Positions 25,073 through 36,447 are shown, counted from the stretch's first letter. The stretch: DNA of 64,000 bases from Ustulina deusta (GCA_023159155.1 JAJNNX010000006.1:1488001-1552000), one strand, 5' to 3'. Numbers and translations are program-made. Notes: generated from the sequence alone by a model not told the origin.

Positions 25073-26108
25073 TTACTCATTACCCGCCTTGGCCGGAGGG
25101 CTAGGCGTGTACACACCAAGAGTCATGGCACCATCAACGACGATGTTCGTTCCATTGATCCAGCTTGCCTTGGGGCTGCACAGGAACACAATCACGTCGG
25201 CAATCTCCTCCTGAAGCCCCATGCGACCCATTGGCATTTGCGACAAGATGACATCTTCAAGAGGCGGATACTGGTCGCAGATAGTCGATACCATGGGCGT
25301 ATCTACCCAGGATGGAGAGATGCAGTTGACGCGGATGCCGTGTTTGATATTGTCCAAAGCTGTCGGCGTCAGTCAGCTGGCGTTCCTCAACGGGATGAGC
25401 TGTGCTTACCCCCGCCTCGGGACAAGCCGAGAACTGCGTGCTTGGAAGCAATGTATTGGAGTGACTTCGGCAGCGCGATGTATGAAGCGATAGAGCCGAT
25501 GTTGACGATTGCGCCGCGAGAAGCACCCCGAATAGGGAGCGCTTCGTCTATGAGGATTGGCTCTTGTTTGGCCATTGCCGCTGATGCCGCTTTCATAACC
25601 AAAAAGACGCCCTGCGTGTTGACCTCCATCGTCTTCTTGAACGTTTCCAAGCCAGATTCCGCAACATCAGCGGACTCGCCAAGGACCTAATTGAATGTCA
25701 TCAGCACCACAAGTCCAACTTTAGTCGGCAAAGCCGCGGTGAGAAAAAGGCTTACGCCCACGCCATTTACAGTAATCAACGCGACCAAACGTCGTGATCA
25801 TAGTCTCCATGGCATTTTCCACTGAATCAGCACGTGTCACGTCCATTTGCACCGCCTCTGCCTTGAATTCCACATTCTTCACGACCTTGCTGCACTCTAC
25901 GGCTGTTTTGGTTGCGGCCTCGAGGTTGATGTCTGCTACCAGCAGTCCACGCACGCCCTCTTTTGCGAAGGCGAGGCAAGTGGCCTTGCAGATGCCGCTC
26001 CCTGTCTACTTCAGTGTCTGAATTGTCCTGAGCGGCAGATAGACGGGGGATGGATTGAATCGAAGACCTACCTCCGCCTGCGACGAAAGCAAAACCTGCT
26101 AGACTCAT
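25073..26108 (-). pseudogene. Short-chain dehydrogenase/reductase with a frameshift in the NNAG region
   Basis: NAD(P)-dependent SDR, four exons: 26108-26072, 26001-25756, 25686-25410 and 25359-25073 (roughly 280 residues if intact). Visible: nucleotide-binding AGGGSGIC (a variant of TGxxxGIG) across the first splice; DVTRADSVENAM; catalytic serine in NIGSIASYI and YIASK; GIRVNCISPSWVDTPM; SWINGTNIVVDGAMTLG near the end. Exon 2 reads correctly up to FGRVDYC and then leaves frame. The expected continuation VNGVG is present one frame away, so two bases (GT of a TGTGTA) are missing or one base is extra near 25767-25773. No alternative splice I tried restores the frame. It is either a real lesion or a sequence error. 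It faces away from the adjacent PKS relic across a 400-bp gap, as cluster genes often do. Confidence 0.75.
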
Positions 26109-26499
26109 TTTGGTCCCTTGGTTAGGGAGAGATTCGCAAGGTAGACTTAGATGGGTTAAGATTGTAGCTATGAAGATTGAGTATATGTGGAAAACAGAAG
26201 CCCCTCAATTTGAGACACGACATGGAGGGGATGTATCAGCGAGACAATGACACTGGCACTGCTTTGCCCATAGTTAGTTGATATTACCGCTAACATACTG
26301 ATTCCCGTATCGGGCACAAATACTGGAGTGTATGTAGGCTGTTTCACATTCGACTTCGCGATGCAACAGGGAAAGGGATATGGAATATGCGCATCGCTAT
26401 AGCGCCACTGGCGCCGGATCAACTATCAGCAAGTAACTGAAATTCTTGTTACTATAAGCTTATGTTCATATTGACTGTTTTGGTCAGAGAGCGTAAATA
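26109..26499. other. Gap between SDR and PKS relic
   Basis: About 390 bp. It should contain the SDR promoter. I find no ketosynthase N-terminal sequence here, so the PKS relic really starts mid-domain. An in-frame TAA at 26494-26496 lies just before the recognisable PKS reading. Confidence 0.5.
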
Positions 26500-29400
26500 T
26501 CTAATGTCGAAATGATAGTGTCGAATCGAATCAGTCATGTCTTCAATTTGCAGGGACCAAGGTTTGAAATCCCTAGCGCGCTCCAATATGGTGGTCCTAG
26601 TATGACGCTCGACACGGCATGTTCGTCTTCGATGTATGCATTTCATCTCGCAGTGTCAGCAATTAACGCTGGCGAGTGTGATGCAGCCATCGTCGCGGGC
26701 GCGAACTTGATCCAATCGCCGGAGCAGCATTATCTCATTCATAAAGCTGGCGTGCTTTCGCCAACGTCCGCCTGCCACACTTTCAATGCCTTTGCGGACG
26801 GGTATGGGCGAGCCGATGAGATCAATGCAGTTTACATCAAGCGGCTTTCGCACGCTTTAGAGAATAATGATCATATCTGGGCCGTAGTAAGGGCGACTGC
26901 CGTTAACGCGTGAGTATCTTAGACACCGCCTTGTTAGAACACCGCCAACTAGAATTTGGTAAAGTGATGGTAGAACCCCTGGCATAACCCAGCCCAACTC
27001 CGACTCTCAATCCGCTGTCATCCGCAAAGCGTACAAGAAAGCCGGTCTTAGTGTTGAAGACGCTGATTATTTCGAATGCCATGGAACGGGTACTGCTGTC
27101 GGGGACCCGACAGAAATCGATGGCATATCGCAAGTGTTCGCTTCGCGAGAAGGATGTCCTTTGCTGATTGGATCGGTATGCATCTCATTTTGATACACCC
27201 ACATTATTATGTGATGCTTTCCCGCAACCCATCCGACTAACTATTTCAAAGGCTAAGACAAATTTTGGTCACAGCGAAGCTGCCGCTGGCTTGACGTCTC
27301 TGATCAAAGTGGCCCTTGCCTTCGAGTATGGCAGGATACCACCAACATACGGTGTGACCGAGGTCAATCCTAGCTGTGATACACCCTTTCTCTGAATGTA
27401 CCATAATTCTCGTGGCTAATCGTATGTATAGTGCGACTTGGCTCGCGCAACATGGAAGTCGTAGTCAATACACGAGCTTGGCCCAGGCGGATTCAACGGT
27501 CAAGTATCAACTCCTTCGGGTACGGAGGCGCCAACGCGCATACCATACTCGAATCCTTGGAGAGCTACCTAGCTCGGCAGCCTAATGGTCTGCCATCGTC
27601 GCCTAAATTGATGGGCCGTGTGGTGGTTCTTCCCATCTCTTCAGCTTCTCTAAAATCATTAGGCGCACGAGTAGCGAGTATTCGAAACCTCGCATTTGAC
27701 TGCAGCGCACGAATGCTTGAGCGAATAGCATTTACGCTAACCTCGCGTCGGACGCATTTCCCAGCACGAGACTACATCCTAGTCCGAGTGAACGCGAACG
27801 ACAGCACCGAGTTCATTCCAACCGAGTTGATTTCACGAACTTTGGGCACGCAACTCCCATTCGCTTTCGTGTTCACCGGCCAAGGCGCCCAATACAATGG
27901 TATGGCAAGAGAACTGTTGCAGCATAACGGGACATTCTTGACTACAATTCGCGAACTCGATGCAGTCTTAAAAAGCCTTCCATTCTCGACATCTCCAATA
28001 TGGTCCTTGGAGCAGCTACTCGAGTCGGAGAATAAAGACGGCGGCGACGTACACGACCCCCGGTGCAGTCAGTCGTTGTGTACGGCGGTTCAAATTGGCC
28101 TTGTCAACGTCTTGCGTTCGTGGGGTATAACCCCTACGGCGGTAGTAGGTCATTCGTCGGGAGAGATAGCTGCAGCTTACGCTTCTGGTTTTATAGATGG
28201 CACTCAAGCCATTTTAGTCGCGTACTTCAGAGGACTCGTAGTTTCGTACTTGAACGGCGAAGGCACTATGATGGCTGCCAAACTTGACGTTGCTGCTGCT
28301 CTAGGGCTAATTAAGTCTCACGGACTTGGGGACCAGGTATGCGTTGCCTGCGTGAACTCGCCCGAGAGTGTCACGTTGAGTGGTTCTAGTGCGGGTATTG
28401 ATGTTCTATTCCGCGCTCTCCAGAGCCAAGATACATTTGTTCGCAAGCTGCTCACCGGAAACAAAGCCTATCACTCATACATGATGTCTGAGGTTGGGCA
28501 ACTTTACGAAGATCTGATAACGCCGCTGTTCGCCTCGCCTACCCCCAAGAAATCTGCGGCGCATATGTTTTCATCTGTCGGAGACTACGGAGCCCAGCTG
28601 ATTGACCCTCGTGAGTCAACTGCTTGGGCCAAATATTGGCGAAGCAATCTTGAGAAGCCGGTACAATTCCAGGCAGCTCTAACGAAGTTAATTACGAGAG
28701 GCCACGCTCATTTGATCGAAATTGGCCCACATCATGCGCTTCTTGGACCTGTCAAGCAGACCCTCGCAGTCATGGGCCTGAACGAGACTACGTGACCATA
28801 TTCTTCAACACTGGTCAGAGGCCAAGACTCTCATTGTTCGATGCAGAAGTTATGCGGGAAACTTTTCTCTTTCGGCTATGACATGAATTGGCCCGCGGTC
28901 AACATCATCGATACGACTGGCTTGGTGATGGTGGAGGAAATCCCTCCTTATCCGTGGGATTACTCCAACCCTATACTTTGGCACGAATCAAGACCAAGTA
29001 TCGAACTTCATAATCGACAATACTCGCGGCACGAGCTGCTGGGCTCAAGACAGCTAGCTGGCAACGGCATCGACGTGATGTGGCGGAATGTGCTACGACT
29101 GAGCGAGGCCTCTTGGCTTCGTGAGCACAAACTCGAAGCGCAAACCGTTTTCCCAGCTGCGGGATATCTCTCACTCGCTATCGAGGGGCTAAGACAATTC
29201 CTAAACCCAGATGCCGACGCCAAAGAAGAAGCGTCTCTGTCATTTGAATTCCGCAATGTCAATATCAAGACGGCGCTAGTACGCACGGATGAAGATCGCA
29301 CCGAAGTTGAACTGCATACCCTCATCTACTCGACCAATCCACAACTGCGTCAGCAAGTTGGTTCGACTTCTTAGTATCATCGTGGACCGATGGCCAAGCG

Positions 29401-29646
29401 ACGCTACATTGTGCGTGCACAGTCCGAACAGCAGAACCGTCGCCAATCATAGATCCCGTCGAGATACGCGATAGCGATGTATTCGAGGATCGCCCACAAG
29501 AGCCATGGTACCGCAGACTCAAAGAAACTGGACTAAATTTGGGGCCTCTCTTCCAATCGCTGACGAGTCGTCATGAGACGACAGAATGCCTTCAGCAAAC
29601 GAAACTGCACGCCCGAAAGCTGGCGGCGAAACTCGATTGGTGCTTG

Positions 29647-30121
29647 CTAGTTCACCGCACCCGTTTCGTCGACGGCTTCATTGTTATTCTCATCCATCTC
29701 GGGGTCGAAGAACTGGCGCGACCACTGCAGCAACTTATTCAGGCGAACTGCATCAAAATACATCAAGCCGGGAACCTAGGATTGTAAGATAACTATGTGA
29801 GCAGTGCAACTAATATAAGACAGACACGAATCCACGTAACGGCTCGCACGATTTGTGCCCCTTTTTGCAGCCATTGCAAGAGGACGCGCCTGTCTTCTCC
29901 ATCTCGCAAATGACTTGAATGGGCTCCCCGAGATTGGGCTGCACCGCATCCTCAGTACTGCCGAAGCAGTCATGGCACGCATGTGCACCACGCACGCGAT
30001 CCTTCGTGTCCTTTTTACTATATGTGCGATTCTTTGCGCGTACATTCTGCTTGCGCTGGCGACGCACAATACGCTAGTTGACAGGGTCATCGCGAGCGGC
30101 GCGACGGTCGTTATCGGACAT
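29647..30121 (-). pseudogene. Small Cys-rich zinc-knuckle-like gene inserted antisense in the PKS relic
   Basis: Two exons, 30121-29828 and 29775-29647, joined by a 52-nt intron (GTGTCT donor, CCTAG acceptor) in phase 0, give a 140-codon frame with one in-frame TAG at codon 16 (30076-30074). After the stop come a basic stretch (RRQRKQNVRAKNR), then HACHDC, later a Cys, then SSCNGCKKGHKSCEP: a C-x2-C plus C-x9-C-x2-C-x6-C pattern that could bind zinc. The C terminus is acidic (PEMDENNNEAVDETGAVN). The gene separates the two halves of the PKS DH domain and runs opposite to it. Upstream (30150-30300) is a GATGATATG/GGCGGC and GAAGAGA-rich repeat stretch that may be its promoter. I do not recognise a named family. 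The TAG may be a CAG or TGG changed by a C-to-T or G-to-A mutation. Confidence 0.55.
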
Positions 30122-30149
30122 GATGACTCGTGTATAAATGAATAAAAAA

Positions 30150-30300
30150 AAGAGGGTGAGAATGATATGATGATGGTATGGGACGATGGCGGCGGAAGAT
30201 AGTGATAGCTAAGGCCAACACAATGATATGATATGATGGCGGCGGCTGAAGAAGAGAGAAGAAAAAAGAAGAGAGAGGGAACAGGCTGGAGTTTATATGC
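30150..30300. repeat. Simple-sequence tract (GATGATATG, GGCGGC, GAAGAGA)
   Basis: Low-complexity sequence: repeated ATGATATGATATGATGG and GGCGGCGG words followed by an AG-rich run. It lies between the start of the small Cys-rich gene and the second half of the PKS DH domain and belongs to the inserted segment. Confidence 0.6.
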
Positions 30301-33150
30301 ACAAACAGATCAGCCTCGTGAACAAGGGCTGAAGTCATCGCTGGTATCAAAGTCAATCCAATAACTAACGAGCATACAGTATCTCGCTATTTGATGCACC
30401 CGATTGCCATGGACGGCTGCCTACAAGCCGCGATCACGGCTAGTGCGCAAGGGGGTGTTACTTCCCTGTCTACCTGTCTCCCAAAATTCATATCGGAATG
30501 CCGCGTATCCAACATAGGTAGCAGTCGTTTAAATGGCGAAGGCCGGGTCCACGCCTAGTCCAGACGAACTCGGGTCTCGACGCTCAGAGTAGACTGTATG
30601 TACTCTGTATGATTCAAGTGGAGTTCCCTTGCTAGCTGATGAGCTCTCATGGGTAAGCCGCTGGTTGAAGACATTGACTTTAACGACATGTTCAGACGAC
30701 AGCTGGGTCTGCAAGAGGCTGCGCAACCTTGTGCGTTGGCCGAAGCCTCGCCGGCGCAGCTTTCAGTGGGCAAGGTCGGCGTCACAGACACACTGCACTT
30801 CCAGATGCAACTGCCTTCCAACCCACCCGCCGGCTACGTGGATGTTGAGACCAAAGTCTTCGGTCTCAATGCCAAGGATGTCTACGGGATAGCTGGTCAC
30901 GTAGAGACACGTGGAGCAACTAACTCTCTCGAGTTCAGCGGTATTGTGAAAGCGCTAGGACCTGGCGTCAATGGCCAGGAACTCCAAGTAGGCGATAGGG
31001 TGGTCGTAATGGCACCCAACTACTCGTCTACTGTGAATCGGGTGCCAGCTTGGTGTGTACACAAGATGCTTCCGACTGAAGACTTGGTCACACTTGCGAC
31101 TATGCCAGTGGCCTATTCGACGGCGCTATACGCACTATGCGATCGAGCAAATCTGCGAGCAGACGAATCGGTTTTGATTCATGCTGGCGCTGGCGGCCTT
31201 GGCATAGCAGCTATTCGTATCGCACAATGGATCGGTGCTACTGTCTTCACCACAGCCAGTACAGTCTCTAAGCGAGAGTTCCTAGAGCAACATTTGGGAT
31301 TATCACCCTCTCACATATTCCATTCTCATGATGACCGCTTCGTGGAGGATGTCAGAAATGCAACAAACGAACGTGGGGTCAACGTTGTGTTGAATTCGTT
31401 GACTGGTGACCTGCTTCACGCAAGTTGGCGTTGCATCTCTCGGTTTGGACGGTTTGTCGAGGTAGGGAAACGCGATCTTAGCGATGGCGGGAAGCTTGAT
31501 ATGCATATATTCCTGCGAAGCTGTACATTCACGGCATTCGACCTGTCAGAGTTGTTTTATGACGATGACAGCTACTACCGCGAGACGTTGACAAGGTACG
31601 TCGTATTCCAGGCCCTTTGATATTGTTGGCCAAAGATATCGCTGCAGATACTAATTCATTTTTGGTATCTCTAAAAGCAAAATGAAGCAGGTGCTCCAGC
31701 TGTTCCGTCTTGGAGAAATCAAGCCGCTCCCGGTAAAGACCTTCCCGCCCAGCGAAATCCCTCAAGCCTACCGGTATTTTTCATCAAGAGATCATATTAG
31801 AAAGATTGCTGTCTCTTTAGAGGATCCGGGGACTCGAATTTTAGTATGCGCCTACTCTGGAAATGATGATTTCAGCGATGCTTACAATATGCGCTCGTTA
31901 GGCTCAACCACCGCGGTATTGGACTTCTTTAGATTCACGCAAGTCATTCCTCATGGTTGGTTGCCTTGGGGGTCTTGGTCGAAGCTTAACGTGGTGGATG
32001 ATGGCGCGCGGAGCAAGACGATTCGTTTTCCTCAGCAGAACAGGACTGGACAGACTAGCAGCTCGGGATCTCGTAACCCAGCTTGAGAAGGCTAGTGCTC
32101 ATATCACTGTGGTGCGGGGAAGTGTTGTTAATTTGGGCGACGTGATTGCTGCAATGGACGCCTGTGAAGCCAATGGCGGCATCTTGGGCGGCATCGTTCA
32201 AGGAGCTATGTCGCTGGATGAGTCCTTATTCACCAATATGACGAGCAAGGCTTGGCACACGGCGGTTCAACCGAAATGGAAAGGAACATGGAACTTGCAC
32301 AGACAATTGGAAGGACGAGACCAAGCACTCGACTTCTTCTTACTCTTGTCCTCGGTTAATGGCACCATTAGCTGGGCAACCGAAAGCAACTACTCGGCCG
32401 CCAACGCCTTTTTGAACGCATTCTCAGACTGGAGTCGAAGACAAGGGAAACCAACAGTGGCGCTTGGTCTCGGTATGGTGTCTGAAGTTGGGTACATCCA
32501 CGAAAACGCACATGTCCAATCGCTCTTACTACGCCGGGGACTAGTGGCATTTAAGGAAAAAGAATTTCTTCAAATCGTTGACCTCACGCTAGCTAGCGTC
32601 GCAATAGGGGACGGAAAGGTAAAATGTAGAGTCAAGGGCCCCGGCGAATCGAATGTGGTAACTGGATTGGAGCTCGAGGGAACATTTCAATTGATTGAGC
32701 GTGGCTTTGATGTATTACCGGCGTTTGGCGAGGATCGAAGGGCATCCCTACTCCTGGCCGCATTTATGGCTGAGCAGCGCGCTCGGCAAGCTGCGAATGT
32801 GCGAGGCTCATCCGCTGTTGAGTCCCAACTGGCGACTGAAGCACCGTGGTGGGGTGAAGTATCATGATGCTGCCGAGATACTCAGAACAGAGGCAGACGC
32901 GCCCACTTTGAACGAAGCGGCATTGCGGCTGATTCGGAAACAGTTTTCCAGCTTGATGTTGATGCCTCTGGAGACGATCGACAGCCACAAATCTATGACT
33001 GAAGTCGGAGTCGATAGCATGATCACGTCTGAGTTCCGAGCTTGGCTTTGGAAGTCCTTCAAGATCGACATTAGTTTACTCGATCTCCTTGGGCCCAAGT
33101 TCTCGCTTGACGCTCTTGCAGAAGCTGTTGAGTCAGGGTCAAACGGATAG

Positions 33151-34611
33151 CCGATCGGCCGTTCCGCTGTTTCTCCTCCCTTTGTTTTCTCCTATTTGAC
33201 GAAGGCGGCCAGGATAGAGCAAAGTCGTACCTACTCATTTTGCTATTTTCTTCTTCTTCGTCCTTATCTCGCGACAGCTGACCGTCGTAATAAGCTTGCT
33301 CGAGGTATGCTTTGCTCCCAAAGGGCAAAGACGAGACAGAGGAAGACATCGGTGTTGCACCTGCCTCGATGTACCTTACCTATACTTTATGCGCCATGCT
33401 TGATTACCTAAGCGCCGCATCGTCGCGCTCAGCACTAAAAAAGCAATGCCACTATATTGTGAGGTTCGGGAATAGAACTCATAGGCCCATTAAAGTAAAG
33501 CACCCATGTCCTTCGGGACCCATAGAAAAAAGACAATTCACTATGGCACAGTACCTATGTAGGAGGGTGGTGTCAGATGTACCACTACAAAGGCCAAAAG
33601 ATTGGCTGCAATTGCGTATTGCAGGTGCTTGTTTTATCCGCGTACATATCCGACAGGTGGACCGCGTTAGGGCGGGCCATGTCAGGCACAATGTAGGAAT
33701 TGTAGAAATCTGAATTCAAACATAACACATGTACACTACTTCAAGTTGGTAGGTATATTGAAATAAGTTGCTGACACGTAACGTGACATGTAAACGCAGC
33801 ACGCAGTAAAGACCAAATCGAATGGGGTATCAACCGATGCTAACCAACTCCGACTGATCCTCCGCGGAGACAGACTACTGACAGTAGGTACACCCAGATG
33901 ACGAAGCCGCATCGGCGCTGCGCTCATCAAAATCATTCAGTAGTGTACGCCGGATCCTTCTGCGATGCGGATGAAACAAAATGGCGCCATCGTCGTCATC
34001 GGAAAACAGGGCACCCTTCCTCCTCTTCAGCACCCGCCGCCGCCTCGACATCGCGTCGCGAGCCGCGGTGTCGGATATGAGAAACACTCCGAACGCAAAA
34101 GTACCCGAGGCTTTTCCAATTAGAGGCTTCTCGAGTGGGGGGGGCCTCTAATCAGCAGATGGTACTACCCACCAGGGTAGGTACCGGAGGATGGGTTCGG
34201 TAAGCCTAGCTCTCCCGTCGCGCATCAAGAGCTCTCGGAGCTAGAAAAGGCTTGGCTCCGTAAGCCTCGCTTCCTTCTTTTTCCTTTCCTTTCTTTTTTT
34301 TTTTTTTTTTTTTTTCCCTCCCCCGAAAAATCCCCCTGGTTGTCCAGTTGTGGTGTAAAGCCCCGTAGCCATTTCCCGATACTCCCCGCGGAGGTAGAAA
34401 TCCTGCGCGTCCGATTTGGCATCGATGATGAGGTTGGTCGTTTTCTCGTGCCACTTTGGGTTGTATTCCCTTCCGCATGCGGTGTGGCGTCGTCGAGTAC
34501 CGGACGTCCAGCGGCGCCTAACCAATAGGACCCTCGAACCCCAAGTCGCCGTGCGGGTGCCTCGCATGCGGTGTTTTTTTTTTTGGAAAGTGTTGGCAGT
34601 TCTGCATCGTA
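33151..34611. other. Intergenic region downstream of the PKS relic
   Basis: No gene supported. It contains a diverged copy (about 33400-33445) of the repeat at 22850-22905 and a long T run at about 34296-34316. A run of frames near 34.2-34.6 kb is the antisense of this T-rich stretch and has no domain. Confidence 0.4.
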
Positions 34612-35013
34612 TCACGCGACCTGCGAGTTCTTCGCTATGCCGCCTATCAGCTCTGCCGCCTTCTCAACCCCGCGGCTTTGTGCTGACGTCGTTAGCCCAG
34701 TCGCTGCGTGCTTGGCTGTTAGGAGGTGTGACACAGGGTTGCCGTTCAACACGCGGCTGTCGACGAGGGAGGCGACGGCGCGCACGAAAAATATCAGGCT
34801 ACGATGTGTGTAGTGGATTGTGATTGTCGAGATGACGGTGAACAAGATGCAGAAGAGCGTCCAGAACGCCACCTTCTCCATCGGCGTGAAGACATACACG
34901 CCATATGTAACCTCGATACGATACTTCTTGAGACGTAACCACCGAACGAATATGTCGAACTGTGTTGACGTTGGCGTGGGCTCGTAAGGAGACTGGTGCG
35001 TGGTAGAAGACAT
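34612..35013 (-). CDS. Serine palmitoyltransferase small subunit (ssSPT-like)
   Basis: Small ER membrane subunit that stimulates serine palmitoyltransferase, the first step of sphingolipid synthesis. A single exon of 133 residues from ATG 35013. After a short Ser/Pro/Thr N terminus, the block WLRLKKYRIEVTYGVYVFTP followed by MEKVAFWTLFCILFTVISTI matches the family: an amphipathic RLKxYxxEVT stretch, the TPxEK turn, and one transmembrane helix (about residues 45-64). Members are usually 70-90 residues; here a 60-residue tail follows the membrane segment (IFFVRAVASLVDSRVL onward). Its codon use looks like real coding sequence, but an unseen intron cannot be excluded. Downstream in the same direction no partner gene is present. 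Confidence 0.8.
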   Translation of the reverse strand: MSSTTHQSPYEPTPTSTQFDIFVRWLRLKKYRIEVTYGVYVFTPMEKVAFWTLFCILFTVISTITIHYTHRSLIFFVRAVASLVDSRVLNGNPVSHLLTAKHAATGLTTSAQSRGVEKAAELIGGIAKNSQVA

Positions 35014-35205
35014 GATGCACGTTGTAGGCACTCGTCGCCTAGCTCAATTCCACAAATCACAAGTTGAGATGATAGCCTTGACAGACTAGAGATGAACGGG
35101 ATGGGTGTGTAACCGGTTTTCTAGTAACCAAAGACACAATCCTGTGATTGGAAAGAGAAGAATAATAAACGGACAGGAAGGATAGTGCGGTCTTACGGCA
35201 GGTAG

Positions 35206-35237
<32 letters not shown>

Positions 35238-36447
35238 CTCAACCTATAGAGGTTGACCTTGACGCCCGCGAAGCCATGTTTCTCTAGCTTAGATTACGAA
35301 TTCCCCGGCCATTTCTTTAGGCTTCAGTTAGTTGTCATATTGATACCCCGACGGGACCATCGGTAGCAATGATACTCAGCAAGACCCACCAGAACAAAGA
35401 TCTGATTAATTCGACTTGATGCGGTGGGTGCCGGGATTCCGTCAGGCAGTAGAATTGATGGGCCTACACAAATCTGTGTGGTGTTTTCGGAAGCTTCGGA
35501 ATGTGGGGCATGGTGTTTTCAGCACAAGATAGCCTCAACTGTCCGCGAGGGAACTTGATGAGTAAGATTAGGTAGCATGCTCTATGTCCGTAATACGTCC
35601 CACATGGTCACTCACGCGACCAGCCGTTATCTCTGACTCGAATTCCACATAGACCGGGTCCTTCTTGAATGATACCTGCACATGATGGCAACCTGAATAT
35701 CCAAAACGGACTTGAATAAATTCGTTGCACAGGGTACATACCTGCCTGATTCCGAAGTGGACGCTGTGCCGCAGGGAAGGCTGGGTGGGATTGTTGGCCT
35801 GGAATTCCGTCGTTATTACGCTACCGGCGCCAGCGATAATGGAGATGGTATAGCCGACCGCCCGATGACCCCATGCGGTCCTAATGGACCAACTACTGCA
35901 CCTTTGCCTTGCACCGGGAGTTGCTTGGGTCGGTATTTGCCGGTACAATGGTCCGCCTGTAGCCCTACCTAGTCTACCTACCGTTTATCTATCTAAGAAC
36001 TGGAAAGGATATCCAGGAGGTAGGCAATGCAGAACTCGTTTTGACTGATCTTGATGAGACGGTTGGAATCCTGGTATTGAATCGAAAGGATGGCCTATTT
36101 TGTGGGAAAAGCTAGCCCCAGCGGGCTTCAGATACCAGTGAATTGTAGTTGACATAGTGGGCAGTCACTTCGGACTTATCGGAAAGGCGGGAGTATCATT
36201 AAGCAAGACCGCGTGATTATTTTCATTTTCAAGGCGACAGGCTGTTCCCGCTGTAGAAGCTTGCATCTACTATGTAGCCAATGTCTTCCCTTGGACAGTG
36301 CTGATATTCATATACATATATATTTACAATCAACATTGATGCTCAGCCTGATGACATCATATGAGCGCTGCGTATAGCCTGATTAATGTGCAGAGCCGCT
36401 GTGCAGGGCCAGGCCGCCGCCCGCGGGTCTTGTGTGGCTTTGTCCTC
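35014..36447. other. Intergenic region with a TA microsatellite and one doubtful small frame
   Basis: Contains an (AT)n run at about 35206-35237. On the minus strand, frames 35742 and lower to 35675-35568 could be spliced (GTATGT donor, TGCAG acceptor) into a short peptide reading VSFKKDPVYVEFESEI, but no ATG is found for the first part, so it is not called as a gene. Confidence 0.4.

Larger units (their letters stand above)
26500..33150 (+). pseudogene. Decayed highly reducing type I polyketide synthase (KS-AT-DH-ER-KR-ACP relic)
   Basis: Remains of an iterative hrPKS. KS (26.5-27.6 kb, introns 26910-26964, 27176-27251, 27376-27431) starts mid-domain at SNRISHVF but keeps DTACSSS, CHGTGT and [12 protein letters not shown] (27.85-28.8 kb) has FTGQGAQY, GHSSGEIAAA and AYHSYMM. 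DH hot-dog halves: WLREHKLEAQTVFPAAGY (29.1 kb) and YLMHPIAMDGCLQAA (30.4 kb). ER (30.7-31.8 kb, intron 31596-31677) has HAGAGGLG. KR (31.95-32.6 kb) has VGCLGGLGRSL, LLLSSVNG and NYSAANAF. ACP (32.9-33.1 kb) has GVDSMI. Lesions: missing 5' third of KS; TGA 28793-28795; frame change near 29350 (TAG 29372); about 0.7 kb inserted between the DH halves; TAG 30556-30558 and a frame change near 30600; MT/pseudo-KR absent; frame changes near 31.9 and 32.86 kb. Not functional as read; product unknown. Confidence 0.9.

Noticed and set aside
29855..30145. Plus-strand frame of 96 codons
   Set aside because: Antisense of the small Cys-rich gene and not in the PKS frame.
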